49,267 bases of DNA from Catellatospora coxensis (GCF_016862635.1 NZ_BONI01000071.1:1-49267); one strand, 5' to 3'. Shown: positions 1-8,847, numbered from the stretch's first letter. Numbers and translations: made by a program. Notes: generated from the letters alone by a model not told the origin.

Positions 1-2178
1 AGCCTCGGTACGGCGACGGGTCTGCAGGTGGTGTTCAACAACGGCTCCGGCACCTGGGACAACAACAACGGGGCCAACTACAGCCTCGGCACCGGCAACG
101 TGATCGTGTCCGGTGGCGTCGCCGGTGTCGGCGACCCCTGCGCGACCACGTCGCCGTCTGCGTCCAGCTCGCCGCCGGCCTCGCCGTCACCGACGCCGTC
201 GACCTCGCCGAGCACCCCGCCGCCCGCCACCACCGGCACCATGCTCGGCGGCGACCCGCGCAAGGACGCCATCTACTTCGTGATGACCGCCCGCTTCTAC
301 GACGGCGACGCGGCCAACAACCGCGGCGGCAGCCAGCACACCAAGTCCGGCAACGCCGCCAACGACGACCCGATGTTCCGCGGCGACTTCTCCGGCCTCA
401 TCCAGAAGCTCGACTACATCAAAGGCCTGGGCTTCTCCGCCATCTGGATCACGCCGGTGGTGCTCAACCGCTCCGACTACGACTACCACGGCTACCACGG
501 CTACGACTTCTTCCGGATCGACGCCCGGCTGGAGTCGCCCGGCGCGAGCTACCAGAACCTCATCGACACCGCGCACGCCAAGGGCCTGAAGATCTACCAG
601 GACGTGGTGTACAACCACAGCTCCCGCTGGGGCGCCAAGGGCCTGTTCACGCCCAAGGTGTACGGCGTGCGCGACAGCCAGTGGAGCTGGTACTACGACG
701 TGCCCAACCCGTCGTTCACCTACGACGGCCTGTCCGTGGAACCGAACTCGGCCAAGAGCTACTACACCGGGGACCTGTGGTCGACGCCCGAACCGGCCGG
801 CAACACCTGCCGCAACTGGGGCGTGTTCAGCGGCTTCTACAGCGCCGAGGGCTACAAGGTCTACCACTGCCAGTGGCCCAGCCCGACCTCCGGCATGTTC
901 CCGAGCAACCTGTACCACCAGTGCTGGATCGGCAACTGGGAGGGCGAGGACGCGCGCAGCTGCTGGCTGCACGAGGACCTGGCCGACTTCAACACCGAGA
1001 ACCCGGCGGTGCAGCAGTACCTGATCGACGCGTACAACCGGTTCATCGACATGGGCGTCGACGGGTTCCGCATCGACACCGCGGTGCACATCCCGCGCGT
1101 CACCTGGAACCGCCGCTTCCTGCCCGCCCTGGAGAACAAGCTGATCAGCAAGTACGGCGCGGCGAAGGCCAAGGACTTCTACGTCTTCGGCGAGGTCGCC
1201 GCGTTCGTCAACGACAAGTGGAACCGCGGCTCGGTCAACCACTCCGCCCAGTTCTTCACCTGGAAGGAGCGAGCCTCCTACAGCGCCGACGACGCCACGG
1301 CGGCGATCGAGCAGTTCAACTACGAGAACAACCTCGGCACGGGCAACCAGCCGACCAGCACGAACGCGTTCCTGCAGGGCAACGTCTATCACGCGCCCGA
1401 CCGCACGCAGTTCTCCGGCATGAACATCATCGACATGCGCATGCACATGAACTTCGGGGACGCGCCCAACGCCTTCTACAACGGCAAGGACAGCGACGAC
1501 AGCGTCAACGACGCCACCTACAACGTGGTGTACGTCGACTCGCACGACTACGGCCCGAACAAGTCCAGCACCCGCTACGCCGGGGGCACCGACACCTGGG
1601 CCGAGAACATGTCGCTGATGTGGACGTTCCGCGGCGTGCCCACGCTGTACTACGGCTCGGAGATCGAATTCCAGGCCGGCAAGCAGATCGACTGCGGTCC
1701 CAGCTGCCCGCTGGCGAACACCGGCCGGGCCTACTACGGCGCCAACGTCGAGGGCAGCGTCACCGCCCCCGACTTCGGCGTGGTCTCGGCCGCGTCCGGC
1801 GCGGTCGCGACGACGCTGAACAAGCCGCTGGCCAAGCACCTGCAGCGGCTCAACCAGATCCGCCGCGCCGTCCCCGCGCTGCAGATGGGCCAGTACTCCA
1901 CCGAGGGCGTCTCCGGCCAGATGGCCTACAAGCGCCGCTACACCAGCGGCTCGGTGGACAGCTTCGCCCTGGTCACCGTCTCCGGCAACGCCACCTTCAC
2001 CGGCGTGCCCAACGGCGTCTACACCGACGCCGTCACCGGCGCGTCGATCACCGTCACCAACGGCACCCTCACCGCCACCGCCTCCGGCAAGGGCAACCTG
2101 CGCGTCTACGTACTCGCCCTCCCCGGCAACCCCGCCCCCGGCAAGATCGGCTCCGACACCACCTACCTCCACCCGTAA
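1..2178 (+). CDS. Secreted alpha-amylase (GH13) with N-terminal starch-binding module, 5' end outside the window
   Basis: The reading frame is open from base 1, so the start and signal peptide lie upstream. Residues 1 to about 45 look like the end of a CBM25-type starch-binding domain (FNNGSGTWDNNNG). A Ser/Pro/Thr linker follows, and then a full GH13 barrel that hydrolyses alpha-1,4-glucans outside the cell. The four GH13 regions are visible: DVVYNH (201-206), GFRIDTAVH with nucleophile D359, GEVAAF with acid/base E398, and VDSHD with transition-state D516. Region IV has Ser where Asn is usual (VDNHD). Many Cys residues (for example around 265, 300 and 320) fit an exported protein. A short beta-rich C-terminal domain ends the protein. 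No partner genes are adjacent. The maltogenic product range cannot be told from sequence. Confidence 0.93.
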   Translation, partial: SLGTATGLQVVFNNGSGTWDNNNGANYSLGTGNVIVSGGVAGVGDPCATTSPSASSSPPASPSPTPSTSPSTPPPATTGTMLGGDPRKDAIYFVMTARFYDGDAANNRGGSQHTKSGNAANDDPMFRGDFSGLIQKLDYIKGLGFSAIWITPVVLNRSDYDYHGYHGYDFFRIDARLESPGASYQNLIDTAHAKGLKIYQDVVYNHSSRWGAKGLFTPKVYGVRDSQWSWYYDVPNPSFTYDGLSVEPNSAKSYYTGDLWSTPEPAGNTCRNWGVFSGFYSAEGYKVYHCQWPSPTSGMFPSNLYHQCWIGNWEGEDARSCWLHEDLADFNTENPAVQQYLIDAYNRFIDMGVDGFRIDTAVHIPRVTWNRRFLPALENKLISKYGAAKAKDFYVFGEVAAFVNDKWNRGSVNHSAQFFTWKERASYSADDATAAIEQFNYENNLGTGNQPTSTNAFLQGNVYHAPDRTQFSGMNIIDMRMHMNFGDAPNAFYNGKDSDDSVNDATYNVVYVDSHDYGPNKSSTRYAGGTDTWAENMSLMWTFRGVPTLYYGSEIEFQAGKQIDCGPSCPLANTGRAYYGANVEGSVTAPDFGVVSAASGAVATTLNKPLAKHLQRLNQIRRAVPALQMGQYSTEGVSGQMAYKRRYTSGSVDSFALVTVSGNATFTGVPNGVYTDAVTGASITVTNGTLTATASGKGNLRVYVLALPGNPAPGKIGSDTTYLHP

Positions 2179-2181
2179 GAA

Positions 2182-2229
2182 AGGAAGGGCACCTTCACAT
2201 CGCTATGCGTTGTGGAAGGTGCCCTTCCT
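2182..2229 (+). repeat. Dispersed hairpin repeat, copy 1 (probable terminator of the amylase gene)
   Basis: A perfect 15-bp inverted repeat: AGGAAGGGCACCTTC at 2182-2196 and its reverse complement at 2215-2229, with an 18-nt loop beginning ACATCGCTAT. It begins 4 nt after the amylase stop codon, so it can serve as a terminator. The same core recurs at 5139-5184 (opposite strand) and 32511-32557. Confidence 0.9.
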
Positions 2230-2473
2230 CACGGCTTGCGGCCGGTGGGCTGCGCCTGCGCCGCCGCGGGTGACGGCCGGGCGGGTCGCGGGGCAGGACG
2301 GGGAACCGCCGCGCGGTCAACGCGGCAACCGTCCACCCAAACTGTACGGTCGGATTGCCGACCCTGGCACAACCCATCTGACCAGCACGAACAGTGCCGG
2401 ACGCGGACCAGGCCCGGACGACTGCCGCCGAGGCACTAGCTCATAGTGGCGCGGGCGTCGCACAATGCTGATC

Positions 2474-3142
2474 ATGCGTTGGTTCGGTCCCCGGTGCCCC
2501 GTCAGCCCCGAGGAGGACGCCTGGGTGGCGTCGTCCCTGACGTGGCTCATGGGCGAGTTCGGCCGCGGGCCGCTGGAACTGCCGCCGGTGCGCCCGGCGG
2601 ACCTGGTGCCCGCCGGCTACGCCGGTGGCGTCCAGGAGGCACGCACCCTGCTCGACGCGATCTGCCTGCGGATGGGCGTCGACCCGGTGCGGGTGGAGCT
2701 GGAGCTGCACTCCCGCGAGGTGCCCGACGGGCACCTGCGGCTGCGCGCGGGCCACCCGGTGATCGGGGTGGCGTTCGGCCACGCCGCCGACCCGGTGCCG
2801 CTGGTCGCGACGATCGCGCACGAGCTGGGGCACGTGCTGCTCGTCGGCGACGGGCGGATCAAACCCGACCGGCCCGACGCCGAGCGGCTCGCCGACCTGG
2901 TCACCGTCTACTTCGGACTGGGCGTGTTCGGCTCCCGGGTCGCGGTGCGGTGCCCGCGCCGCGCGCCCGGCCTGACCCTGCCGCTGTACGCCTACGCGCT
3001 GGCCAACTACGCCTGGCAGCGCGGCGAGCACGCCCCGGACTGGCTCGGCGAGCTGCGCTTCGGCTCGCGCGTGCGGGTGCGGCGCGGGCTGCGGCACCTG
3101 GCCTACCGCGCGGCGGACCCGGCCTCGGCCCACTCGCTGTAG
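2474..3142 (+). CDS. Zincin-like putative metallopeptidase of unknown function
   Basis: A 222-residue protein carrying an HExxH zinc motif (ATIAHELGHVLL, around residues 118-129), followed by a Glu/Asp-rich helix (DAERLADLV) that could supply the third ligand. This is the ImmA/IrrE or minimal gluzincin pattern. No signal peptide or membrane segment is visible, so it is probably cytoplasmic. ATG 2474 (MRWFG) was preferred over ATG 2465, which is in frame. Neither has a clear Shine-Dalgarno sequence. Its last 40 bases overlap tail-to-tail with the Nudix gene on the other strand. No XRE repressor lies next to it, so an ImmA role is not supported by context. The substrate is unknown. Confidence 0.7.
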   Translation: MRWFGPRCPVSPEEDAWVASSLTWLMGEFGRGPLELPPVRPADLVPAGYAGGVQEARTLLDAICLRMGVDPVRVELELHSREVPDGHLRLRAGHPVIGVAFGHAADPVPLVATIAHELGHVLLVGDGRIKPDRPDAERLADLVTVYFGLGVFGSRVAVRCPRRAPGLTLPLYAYALANYAWQRGEHAPDWLGELRFGSRVRVRRGLRHLAYRAADPASAHSL

Positions 3143-3552
3143 GGCGTCCCGTCGCGCAGCCGGGCCAGCGCCGCGCCCGCGTAGCCGACCAGCGGCGTGG
3201 GCAGCTTGCGCAGCGAGAACCAGTGCAGGTCGGCGCACTTGTCCGGCTCGGCGTTGACCGGGCTGCCCGACCACTGCCGGACCTGGAAGAACAGGTTCAG
3301 CCGCGGCGGGGACTCGTGGTAGTGCAGCAGGTGCACCAGTTCGGCGTGCGCCGGGTCGAGGGTGAGGCCGAGCTCCTCGGCGGACTCGCGCACCAGCGCG
3401 TCCAGCGGGGACTCGCCCGCCTCCAGGTGCCCGGCCGGCAGGTGCCAGCACCCGTCGGACCAGCCTGTGCCGATGCGCAGACCCAGCAGCACGTCGTCGC
3501 CGCGCCGCAGGATCAGGTGTACCGCGACGATCGCCTGTGCCCTGTGCTTCAC
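3103..3552 (-). CDS. Nudix hydrolase
   Basis: A 149-residue Nudix protein of the usual single-domain length. The Nudix box is complete: G41-x5-E47-x7-R55-E56-S-A-E59-E60-L-G62. These proteins hydrolyse nucleoside diphosphates linked to another moiety in the cytoplasm; the substrate is not predictable here. The GTG at 3552 was chosen because a TTGACG / GAGAAT promoter pair on the minus strand ends 6 nt before it, which suggests a leaderless transcript. The frame stays open far upstream (to 5157), but that part reads as antisense to the asparaginase-like gene. It converges with and overlaps the zincin gene by 40 bp. Confidence 0.85.
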   Translation of the reverse strand: MKHRAQAIVAVHLILRRGDDVLLGLRIGTGWSDGCWHLPAGHLEAGESPLDALVRESAEELGLTLDPAHAELVHLLHYHESPPRLNLFFQVRQWSGSPVNAEPDKCADLHWFSLRKLPTPLVGYAGAALARLRDGTPYSEWAEAGSAAR

Positions 3553-3588
3553 CTGCGCATTCTCGAACGCCTGTACGATCGCCGTCAA
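3553..3588 (-). promoter_or_regulatory. Predicted promoter of the Nudix gene, leaderless
   Basis: On the minus strand TTGACG (3583-3588) is followed after 18 nt by GAGAAT (3559-3564), whose last base is 6 nt from the GTG start. The pair fits a principal-sigma promoter with transcription starting at or next to the start codon. Confidence 0.5.
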
Positions 3589-3633
3589 GCGGCGCGCCGC
3601 GCCCCGCGGCCGACCCGCCGTTAGGATGCCGCC

Positions 3634-4134
3634 ATGAACACCCCCGTCACCACCGCCGCCGACACCAGCGTCAAGCCGCTGCGGCTGCTGTTCACCCTGG
3701 CGCTGCTCGGTTACGTCGCGCTCCACCTCGGATTCCAGTTCCCGCACTGGATCCTGCCCGCGCAGAACACGACCCTGATCTCCCGGTCGCAGTCGGCAGG
3801 TTTCCTGGACCTGTTCCTCATGGCGTTCCCGCTGCTGGCCGTCCTGATCGCCACCCACCTGAGCCCGCAGCTGCCGGGCTCGAAGATCTTCGCGCTGGTC
3901 GCGCTGATCGAGTACGCCGTGGCGGTCGTGCTCGGCGGCGTCACGTTCCTGATCGGGCTGGGCGGCCTGGGCTGGGTCGACACCTTCCCGGAGACGATCG
4001 ACGCGCTCGGGCACGTGGTGCTCGCCATCGCCCGCCTCGGCCTGGTGACGCTGGCCGGATACGCCGTGCTGCGGGTGTTCCTGGCCCTGGGCGGCCGGGT
4101 CACGCTGCCGTCGGCCCTCCACCCGCCCGCCTGA
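3634..4134 (+). CDS. Four-helix integral membrane protein, unknown
   Basis: A 166-residue protein with four predicted membrane helices (about 18-36, 58-76, 85-108, 122-148) and a short charged N-terminus. I do not recognise the family. The -10-like hexamer TAGGAT (3622-3627) lies 6 nt before the ATG, so the mRNA is probably leaderless. The stop is 15 nt before the start of the asparaginase-like gene, which has its own GGGGAG ribosome site, so the two are likely co-transcribed. Whether the membrane protein and the asparaginase-like protein work together cannot be told. Confidence 0.75.
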   Translation: MNTPVTTAADTSVKPLRLLFTLALLGYVALHLGFQFPHWILPAQNTTLISRSQSAGFLDLFLMAFPLLAVLIATHLSPQLPGSKIFALVALIEYAVAVVLGGVTFLIGLGGLGWVDTFPETIDALGHVVLAIARLGLVTLAGYAVLRVFLALGGRVTLPSALHPPA

Positions 4135-4149
4135 GCCGGGGGAGTCCGC

Positions 4150-5112
4150 ATGGGCGACCGGGTCCTGCTGCTGGCCACCAAGGACACCATCGCGTACCGG
4201 CGGCGCGCCGGGCGCGAGTCCGTCGCGTCCGGCGCGGAACTGCTGGCCGCGGCGGGCCCGGTCGCCGCGGAGATCACCGTCGTGGACGTGACCTCCGAAC
4301 CGGGCTGGGACATCTCGCCGACGACCATGCTGGCCCTGGGCCGCCGGGTGCGGCAGGCGGCGGGGGAGTACGACGGGGTGGTGCTCACCCACGGCGTCGA
4401 CACCGTCGAGGAGACCGCGTACCTGGTGGACCTCATGGCGGGCCCGGCCGCCGAGCGGGCCGCGATCGTGCTGACCGGCGCGGTCCGGGCGCTCGACGAC
4501 CAGGACAGCGACGGCCCCGGCAACCTCGCCGCGGCGCTGGCCGCCGCGGCCGACCCGGCGGCCCGGGGCCTGGGCGCGGTGGTCTGCGCGGCCGGCGAGC
4601 TGCACGCCGCCCGCTGGGTCACGCTGGCTGACGCGTCCGAGCCGGGCGGGTTCACGTCGGCGCCGTACGGGCCGCTGGCCCGGGTGGTCGACGGCAAGGT
4701 CGAGCGGCTCACCGCGCCGCCGCCGCGCCCGCCGTACGGCGGCGGCGAACCCGAGTGGGACGTCGCCCTGTTCAAGACCTATCCCGGCATGGATCCCGAC
4801 GTGCTCGGCGGCCTGGCCGACCGCGGCGTGCGGGGTGTCGTGCTGGAGGGCACCGGCCAGGGCAACGTCCCGGCGAGCCTGCTCACCGCGATCAGCGATG
4901 TCCTCGACGACGACATCCCGGTGGTCGTCACCTCCCGCAGCCGGTACCGGCCGGGTCCGGGCGAGCCGCCCCGCGACATGGGCATGGCGGTGCGCCTGGG
5001 CGCGATCCCGGCCTACGGCATGCGCGCGGAGAAGGCCCGGGTCGCCCTCATGGCGGCCCTCGGCGACGGCTACGGCGTCGACGCCGTACGTGCCTGGTTC
5101 TCCGGCCTCTGA
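4150..5112 (+). CDS. Asparaginase-family protein, probably catalytically altered
   Basis: A 320-residue protein with the two-domain type I/II L-asparaginase fold throughout (VVLTHGVDTVEETAY at 77-91, DSDGPGNL at 118-125, PYGPL, VLEGTGQGNVP). Real asparaginases use TGGT, THGTDT and VTK/VRK motifs. Here the first loop is T10-K-D-T13 instead of TGGT, the Thr of GTD is Val83, and the lysine of the AR-V-x-K motif is Leu158. Thr13 and Asp84 are kept. The fold assignment is firm, but L-asparagine hydrolysis is doubtful. It has a good GGGGAG ribosome site and follows a membrane-protein gene by 15 nt. Dispersed repeat copy 2 lies just downstream. Confidence 0.85.
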   Translation: MGDRVLLLATKDTIAYRRRAGRESVASGAELLAAAGPVAAEITVVDVTSEPGWDISPTTMLALGRRVRQAAGEYDGVVLTHGVDTVEETAYLVDLMAGPAAERAAIVLTGAVRALDDQDSDGPGNLAAALAAAADPAARGLGAVVCAAGELHAARWVTLADASEPGGFTSAPYGPLARVVDGKVERLTAPPPRPPYGGGEPEWDVALFKTYPGMDPDVLGGLADRGVRGVVLEGTGQGNVPASLLTAISDVLDDDIPVVVTSRSRYRPGPGEPPRDMGMAVRLGAIPAYGMRAEKARVALMAALGDGYGVDAVRAWFSGL

Positions 5113-5138
5113 CCAGCACCCGCACCATCGCGATGATG

Positions 5139-5184
5139 GGAAGGGCACCTTCTGCATCGCATAGCGATGTGAAGGTGCCCTTCC
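5139..5184 (-). repeat. Dispersed hairpin repeat, copy 2
   Basis: A perfect 14-bp inverted repeat (GGAAGGGCACCTTC at 5139-5152, complement at 5171-5184) with an 18-nt loop. Read on the minus strand, the right arm and loop start match copy 1 exactly through ACATCGCTATGCG. It lies 26 nt after the asparaginase-like gene and may terminate it. Confidence 0.88.
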
Positions 5185-5293
5185 TTTCGTGCACTCGGGC
5201 GGGGGTCGCTCCGGTGGGTGAGGTTTTCACTCGGGGGCGGCGGTTTCACGGGTCCGGGTTACCGTGTCGCACATCCTGTCCGTCCAGGTGTAA

Positions 5294-5329
5294 GACAGTT
5301 GACTGTCAATGGCGATGATTTGCCCTAGT
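5294..5329 (+). promoter_or_regulatory. Candidate promoter with overlapping palindrome
   Basis: TTGACT (5299-5304) and CCTAGT (5324-5329), spaced 19 nt apart, resemble -35/-10 boxes for the gene at 5382. The -35 box lies inside the palindrome GACAGT-TG-ACTGTC (5294-5307), which could be a repressor site. Confidence 0.45.
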
Positions 5330-5381
5330 CTGCGGCTTGAATACCGTTGCCGCGCCGTGCGCGGGGGAGCTGGGGAGCGCC

Positions 5382-6554
5382 ATGGACGTCAGGACCGTCG
5401 GCGGGACGACGCGTCTGCAGCCGGACTTCACCAGGGTCAACGAGCTGGCCGTGCGGACAGAACGGCTGCCGCGCCGGGAACGTGACGGCGTGCTGCCGTT
5501 CCCCGGCGCGATGTGGCTGTGGGTCGGGCTGGCGACGCTGCTGCGCCTGGCCGTATGGGCAGCCGGAGCGGTGCTCGGCGTGGGTGTCGTCGCGGCGGCG
5601 GCGGTGCTGCCGGGCGTGCCCGGCCCGGTGCTGTTCGCCGGGGCGGCCGCTGCGCTGGTCGCGCTGCTGGTCCGGGTCGCCCGCGGGCTGCGGCGGCGCA
5701 GCGAGGCGAGCCGGCGGGCGGCCGTGGCCCGGGAGTACTGGTCCTGGCGGCGGCCGCCGTCGCGGTTCGAGTACGAGCCCGCCGCCCTGGACCTGCCGTC
5801 GTGGCTCGGTGACCCGGTGCACCGCAGGCTGCTGCGGGTGGTACGCCCGCGCCGGACCGCCCCGCACGCCGACCGGGTGCGCTGGGCCCACCGCTGGGCG
5901 CGCAGCCGCGAACTGCGCGCGCTCGTGCCCCGGCTGACCGGCGTGACCGCGCTGGCCGCGGTGCTGACCGTCGGCGCGTGGCGGGCCGGCTGGCTGGGCG
6001 CGCACGCCCCGGCGGCGGTGCCCGCGGACGTGGAACTCGGCGGCCGGGTGCCCAACCCGGACGTGCTGCCCGCGCTGGACGTCGCGGTCGCCGCGGTGGC
6101 CGACTACGCCTGGCACCTGGTGGACATGGTGCCGATGCTCGGGCTGGCCGACGTGCTCGGCTGGTCGCGCCCGGCGGCGCTGGCCGCGGGCGGGCTGCAG
6201 GACGGCCTGGCCGTGACGTACCGGGTCGCGGTGCTGCTGGTCCTGGCGGCGACCGCGGTCGCCCTGCTGGGCCGCCGGGTCGAGGTCGACGCCAAGCCGC
6301 CGCTGCTGGCCGGGCAGGTCGAGCGGGCGCTGGTGGAGGAGCTGGTGCAGGCGCGGCGGCTGCTGGAGGGCGGGTCCGGGCGGCACGACCAGCGCCTGCT
6401 CGACGCCGCCTGCCGCCGGTTGCGGGCCGACACCGTCGCCGTGCCCGCGCCGTACGAGCTGTGGAACGCCGAGTCGCTGTGCCACGCGCTGGCGCTGGAG
6501 CAGTCCTGGATGACCGACTGGCGGGTCCCCGAGCAGCGCTCCGTGCTGTCCTGA
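5382..6554 (+). CDS. Multipass membrane protein of unknown function
   Basis: A 390-residue protein. ATG 5382 is chosen because GGGGAG sits 5-10 nt upstream; an upstream in-frame TTG (5337) lacks this. It has a soluble start, two close hydrophobic helices (about 48-100), an Arg-rich cytoplasmic stretch with YWSWRRPPSRFEYEP, and three further helices (about 180-200, 215-260 region, 270-290). It ends in a soluble C-terminus of about 90 residues with a helical pattern. I recognise no family. It converges on the PBP gene with a strong hairpin between them. Confidence 0.65.
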   Translation: MDVRTVGGTTRLQPDFTRVNELAVRTERLPRRERDGVLPFPGAMWLWVGLATLLRLAVWAAGAVLGVGVVAAAAVLPGVPGPVLFAGAAAALVALLVRVARGLRRRSEASRRAAVAREYWSWRRPPSRFEYEPAALDLPSWLGDPVHRRLLRVVRPRRTAPHADRVRWAHRWARSRELRALVPRLTGVTALAAVLTVGAWRAGWLGAHAPAAVPADVELGGRVPNPDVLPALDVAVAAVADYAWHLVDMVPMLGLADVLGWSRPAALAAGGLQDGLAVTYRVAVLLVLAATAVALLGRRVEVDAKPPLLAGQVERALVEELVQARRLLEGGSGRHDQRLLDAACRRLRADTVAVPAPYELWNAESLCHALALEQSWMTDWRVPEQRSVLS

Positions 6555-6562
6555 CCCGCGGA

Positions 6563-6593
6563 GCCGCCCCACCCGTGCGCCGGGTGGGGCGGC
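6563..6593. terminator. Bidirectional terminator hairpin
   Basis: A perfect 12-bp stem (GCCGCCCCACCC at 6563-6574, complement at 6582-6593) with a 7-nt loop, between the convergent stops of the unknown membrane protein and the PBP gene. No U-tract follows, which is usual in actinobacteria. Confidence 0.75.
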
Positions 6594-6604
6594 GTCCTGC
6601 CCAC

Positions 6605-8764
6605 TCAGTTCAGGATCTCGCTGGAGGGCGGGTTGAAGTCGCGCACCGGCTTGTCCTTCAGGGCGTACTTCAGCGAGTTCGTCACCGCGTCCAGCGGCAT
6701 GTTGTAGTTGCCGTCGCCGGCCACGTTCTTGACGTAGTCCGGGTCGGCGATGAAGCTCGCCGCGGCCAGCTCGGGCGTGAACCCGACGAACCAGGCGGCC
6801 CGGGTGTCGTCGGTGGTACCGGTCTTGCCGGCGATCGGGCGCTCCATCATGGCGTACACCCGCGAACCGGTGGACCAGTCGCCGCAGCTGCCGCGGGCGG
6901 CCTTGTACCCGGTGACGCAGCGCGCGGCGTCGGTGGCGGCGCGGGCGACGTCCTGGCTGAACGCCCGGTTGCACTGCGGTGCGGCGGCCTCGACCTGCTT
7001 GCCGTCGACGGTCGCCGCGAACTCCTGGCCGTCCGGCGTCTTGATCGACAGCACCGGGCTGGGCTTGCAGTACATGCCCTCGGCGGCGACGGTCGCGTAC
7101 GCGTTGGCCATCTCCAGCGGGGTCGTGTCGGCCACGCCGAGCGTGAACGCGCCCCACTTGTCGGCGTGCTTGGGCGAGGCGTGCAGCCGGTCCACGTCGG
7201 TGTGCCAGACCAGGCCGATCCGCTCGGCCATGCGCACCGCCTTGTCCGAGCCCACCGCCTGCTCCAGCTGGACGAAGTAGGTGTTCACCGACTTGCCGAA
7301 GCCGGAGTACATGTTGTGCTTGCCGGTCATGCTGCCGCTGGCGTTGGACGGGCACCAGCGGTTGCCGCAGGCGGCCGGCCCGCCGGGCTCCACCACGTAG
7401 ATCGAGGTGTAGCGGTGCGGGGCGTAGAACGACTTGGACATCTTCATGCCCGAGTCCAGCGCGGCGAGCATGGTGAACATCTTGAACGTCGATCCGGCCT
7501 GGTAGCCCGGGATGTCACCGCCGCCGAGCAGTGGCGCGACCGTGTTCGGGTAGCTGCCCTTGACGTTGAAGGACTGCTTGATCGGGTCGGAGTTCGGGCC
7601 GTTCTTGCTCTGGTCCATCGAGTAGACCCGGTTGACGGTCATGCTGAGCACGCGGCCGGTGCCGGGCTGGACGACCACGTTGCCGTACGCCAGCCGCATG
7701 TCGGTCTTGGACCGGCTCAGCAGGTCCTTCATCCCGAACGCCTGCAGCTGCGGGTCGAGGCTGGTGACCACCTTGTAGCCGCCGGTGCGCAGCTTGTCCA
7801 GGCGGGCGACCGGGTTGGGCCCGAACGCGGGCTGCTGCATCCACCAGTTCTTGAAGAAGTCGCAGAAGAAGCCCCAGTCGCGGGTGCTCGCCGGCACCGA
7901 GCCGCAGTCGCGCGGCGGGCTGCTGAGCTTCAGCTTGATCGGCTCGGCGGTCGCCTTGTTGGCCTGCTCGGCGGTGATGAACTTGAGCTCGGCCATCCGC
8001 CGGATCACGTAGTTGCGCCGGTCGAGGGCCGGGCCGGTCTGGTTCGCCGGGTCGAACGCCGACGGCGCCTTGACCAGTCCGGCCAGCGTGGCGGCCTCGA
8101 CCAGGGTCAGGTCCTTGGGCTCCTTGGAGAAGAAGATCTGGGAGGCGGCGTAGATGCCGTACGCCCGGTGGCCGAAGTAGGCCATGTTCAGGTAGCCCTC
8201 CATGATCTGCTGCTTGGTCCACTGACCTTCCAGCTTGATCGCGAGCCGGATCTCGTTGAGCTTGCGCTGCGGGGTCTGCTCGGTGGCCGCGACGGCCTCC
8301 TGGGCCGTCTGGGCGCTGTCGCGCAGTGCCATGCGCACGTACTGCATGGTCAGCGTCGAGGCGCCCTGGGAGACTTCGCCCTGCTGGCGGTTGGCCACGA
8401 AGGCGCGGGCGATGGACTGGAAGTCGACGCCCATGTGGGAGTAGAAGCGCGCGTCCTCGGCGGCGAGCACAGCGTTGACCACGTTCTGGTTCATCGAGCC
8501 GAGCGGCACGAACTTGCGGTGCTCGTCGTAGAACATCGTGATCAGCGACTTGCCGTCGTTGGCGTAGACGTACGTGGTCTGGCCGACCTGATGCTCCTTG
8601 AGCTGGGTCGGCAGGCTCTGATAGATGGCCGCGCCCTTCATGGCTCCGATGCCCGCCGGTACGGCCAGCGGTAGCGAGGCGAGGGCAAGCACGACCCCAC
8701 CCAGGACGCCGGTGCGGAGCATGCCGCTGTACCGGCCGAAAGCGCTGATTAACCGCTGCACCAT
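6605..8764 (-). CDS. Class A penicillin-binding protein (glycosyltransferase + transpeptidase)
   Basis: A 719-residue bifunctional PBP that polymerises lipid II and cross-links peptidoglycan outside the membrane. One N-terminal membrane helix (about 18-45) leads into a GT51 domain with catalytic E103 in EDARFYSHMG and QGASTLTMQ (133-141). The transpeptidase domain shows S425-TFK, S492-VN and K647-TGT. No PASTA repeats are present, unlike PonA2-type proteins. It has several extra Cys residues (around 287, 301, 466, 471, 566, 598, 616, 627). ATG 8764 was chosen because TATATT ends 7 nt upstream on the minus strand; the frame remains open upstream only as antisense of the SMP-30 gene. The downstream hairpin at 6563 separates it from its convergent neighbour. 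Confidence 0.95.
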   Translation of the reverse strand: MVQRLISAFGRYSGMLRTGVLGGVVLALASLPLAVPAGIGAMKGAAIYQSLPTQLKEHQVGQTTYVYANDGKSLITMFYDEHRKFVPLGSMNQNVVNAVLAAEDARFYSHMGVDFQSIARAFVANRQQGEVSQGASTLTMQYVRMALRDSAQTAQEAVAATEQTPQRKLNEIRLAIKLEGQWTKQQIMEGYLNMAYFGHRAYGIYAASQIFFSKEPKDLTLVEAATLAGLVKAPSAFDPANQTGPALDRRNYVIRRMAELKFITAEQANKATAEPIKLKLSSPPRDCGSVPASTRDWGFFCDFFKNWWMQQPAFGPNPVARLDKLRTGGYKVVTSLDPQLQAFGMKDLLSRSKTDMRLAYGNVVVQPGTGRVLSMTVNRVYSMDQSKNGPNSDPIKQSFNVKGSYPNTVAPLLGGGDIPGYQAGSTFKMFTMLAALDSGMKMSKSFYAPHRYTSIYVVEPGGPAACGNRWCPSNASGSMTGKHNMYSGFGKSVNTYFVQLEQAVGSDKAVRMAERIGLVWHTDVDRLHASPKHADKWGAFTLGVADTTPLEMANAYATVAAEGMYCKPSPVLSIKTPDGQEFAATVDGKQVEAAAPQCNRAFSQDVARAATDAARCVTGYKAARGSCGDWSTGSRVYAMMERPIAGKTGTTDDTRAAWFVGFTPELAAASFIADPDYVKNVAGDGNYNMPLDAVTNSLKYALKDKPVRDFNPPSSEILN

Positions 8765-8847
8765 AGCCACGAATATAGGCAGCTCAGCATACCGAAGTGA
8801 GGAAGATTCACTAATGCTTATGCGGATCGGTCCCGTGTGGAGGCAGC
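8765..8847 (-). promoter_or_regulatory. PBP promoter region, probably leaderless
   Basis: This 83-bp gap is unusually AT-rich for the window. On the minus strand TATATT (8772-8777) ends 7 nt before the PBP ATG. The matching -35 (TCACTT, 17 nt upstream) is weak. Confidence 0.45.

Noticed and set aside
187-2172. 661-residue open frame antisense to the amylase gene
   Set aside because: It has Val/Ala/Gly/Arg-rich shadow composition with no domain motif, and the sense frame carries all GH13 motifs.
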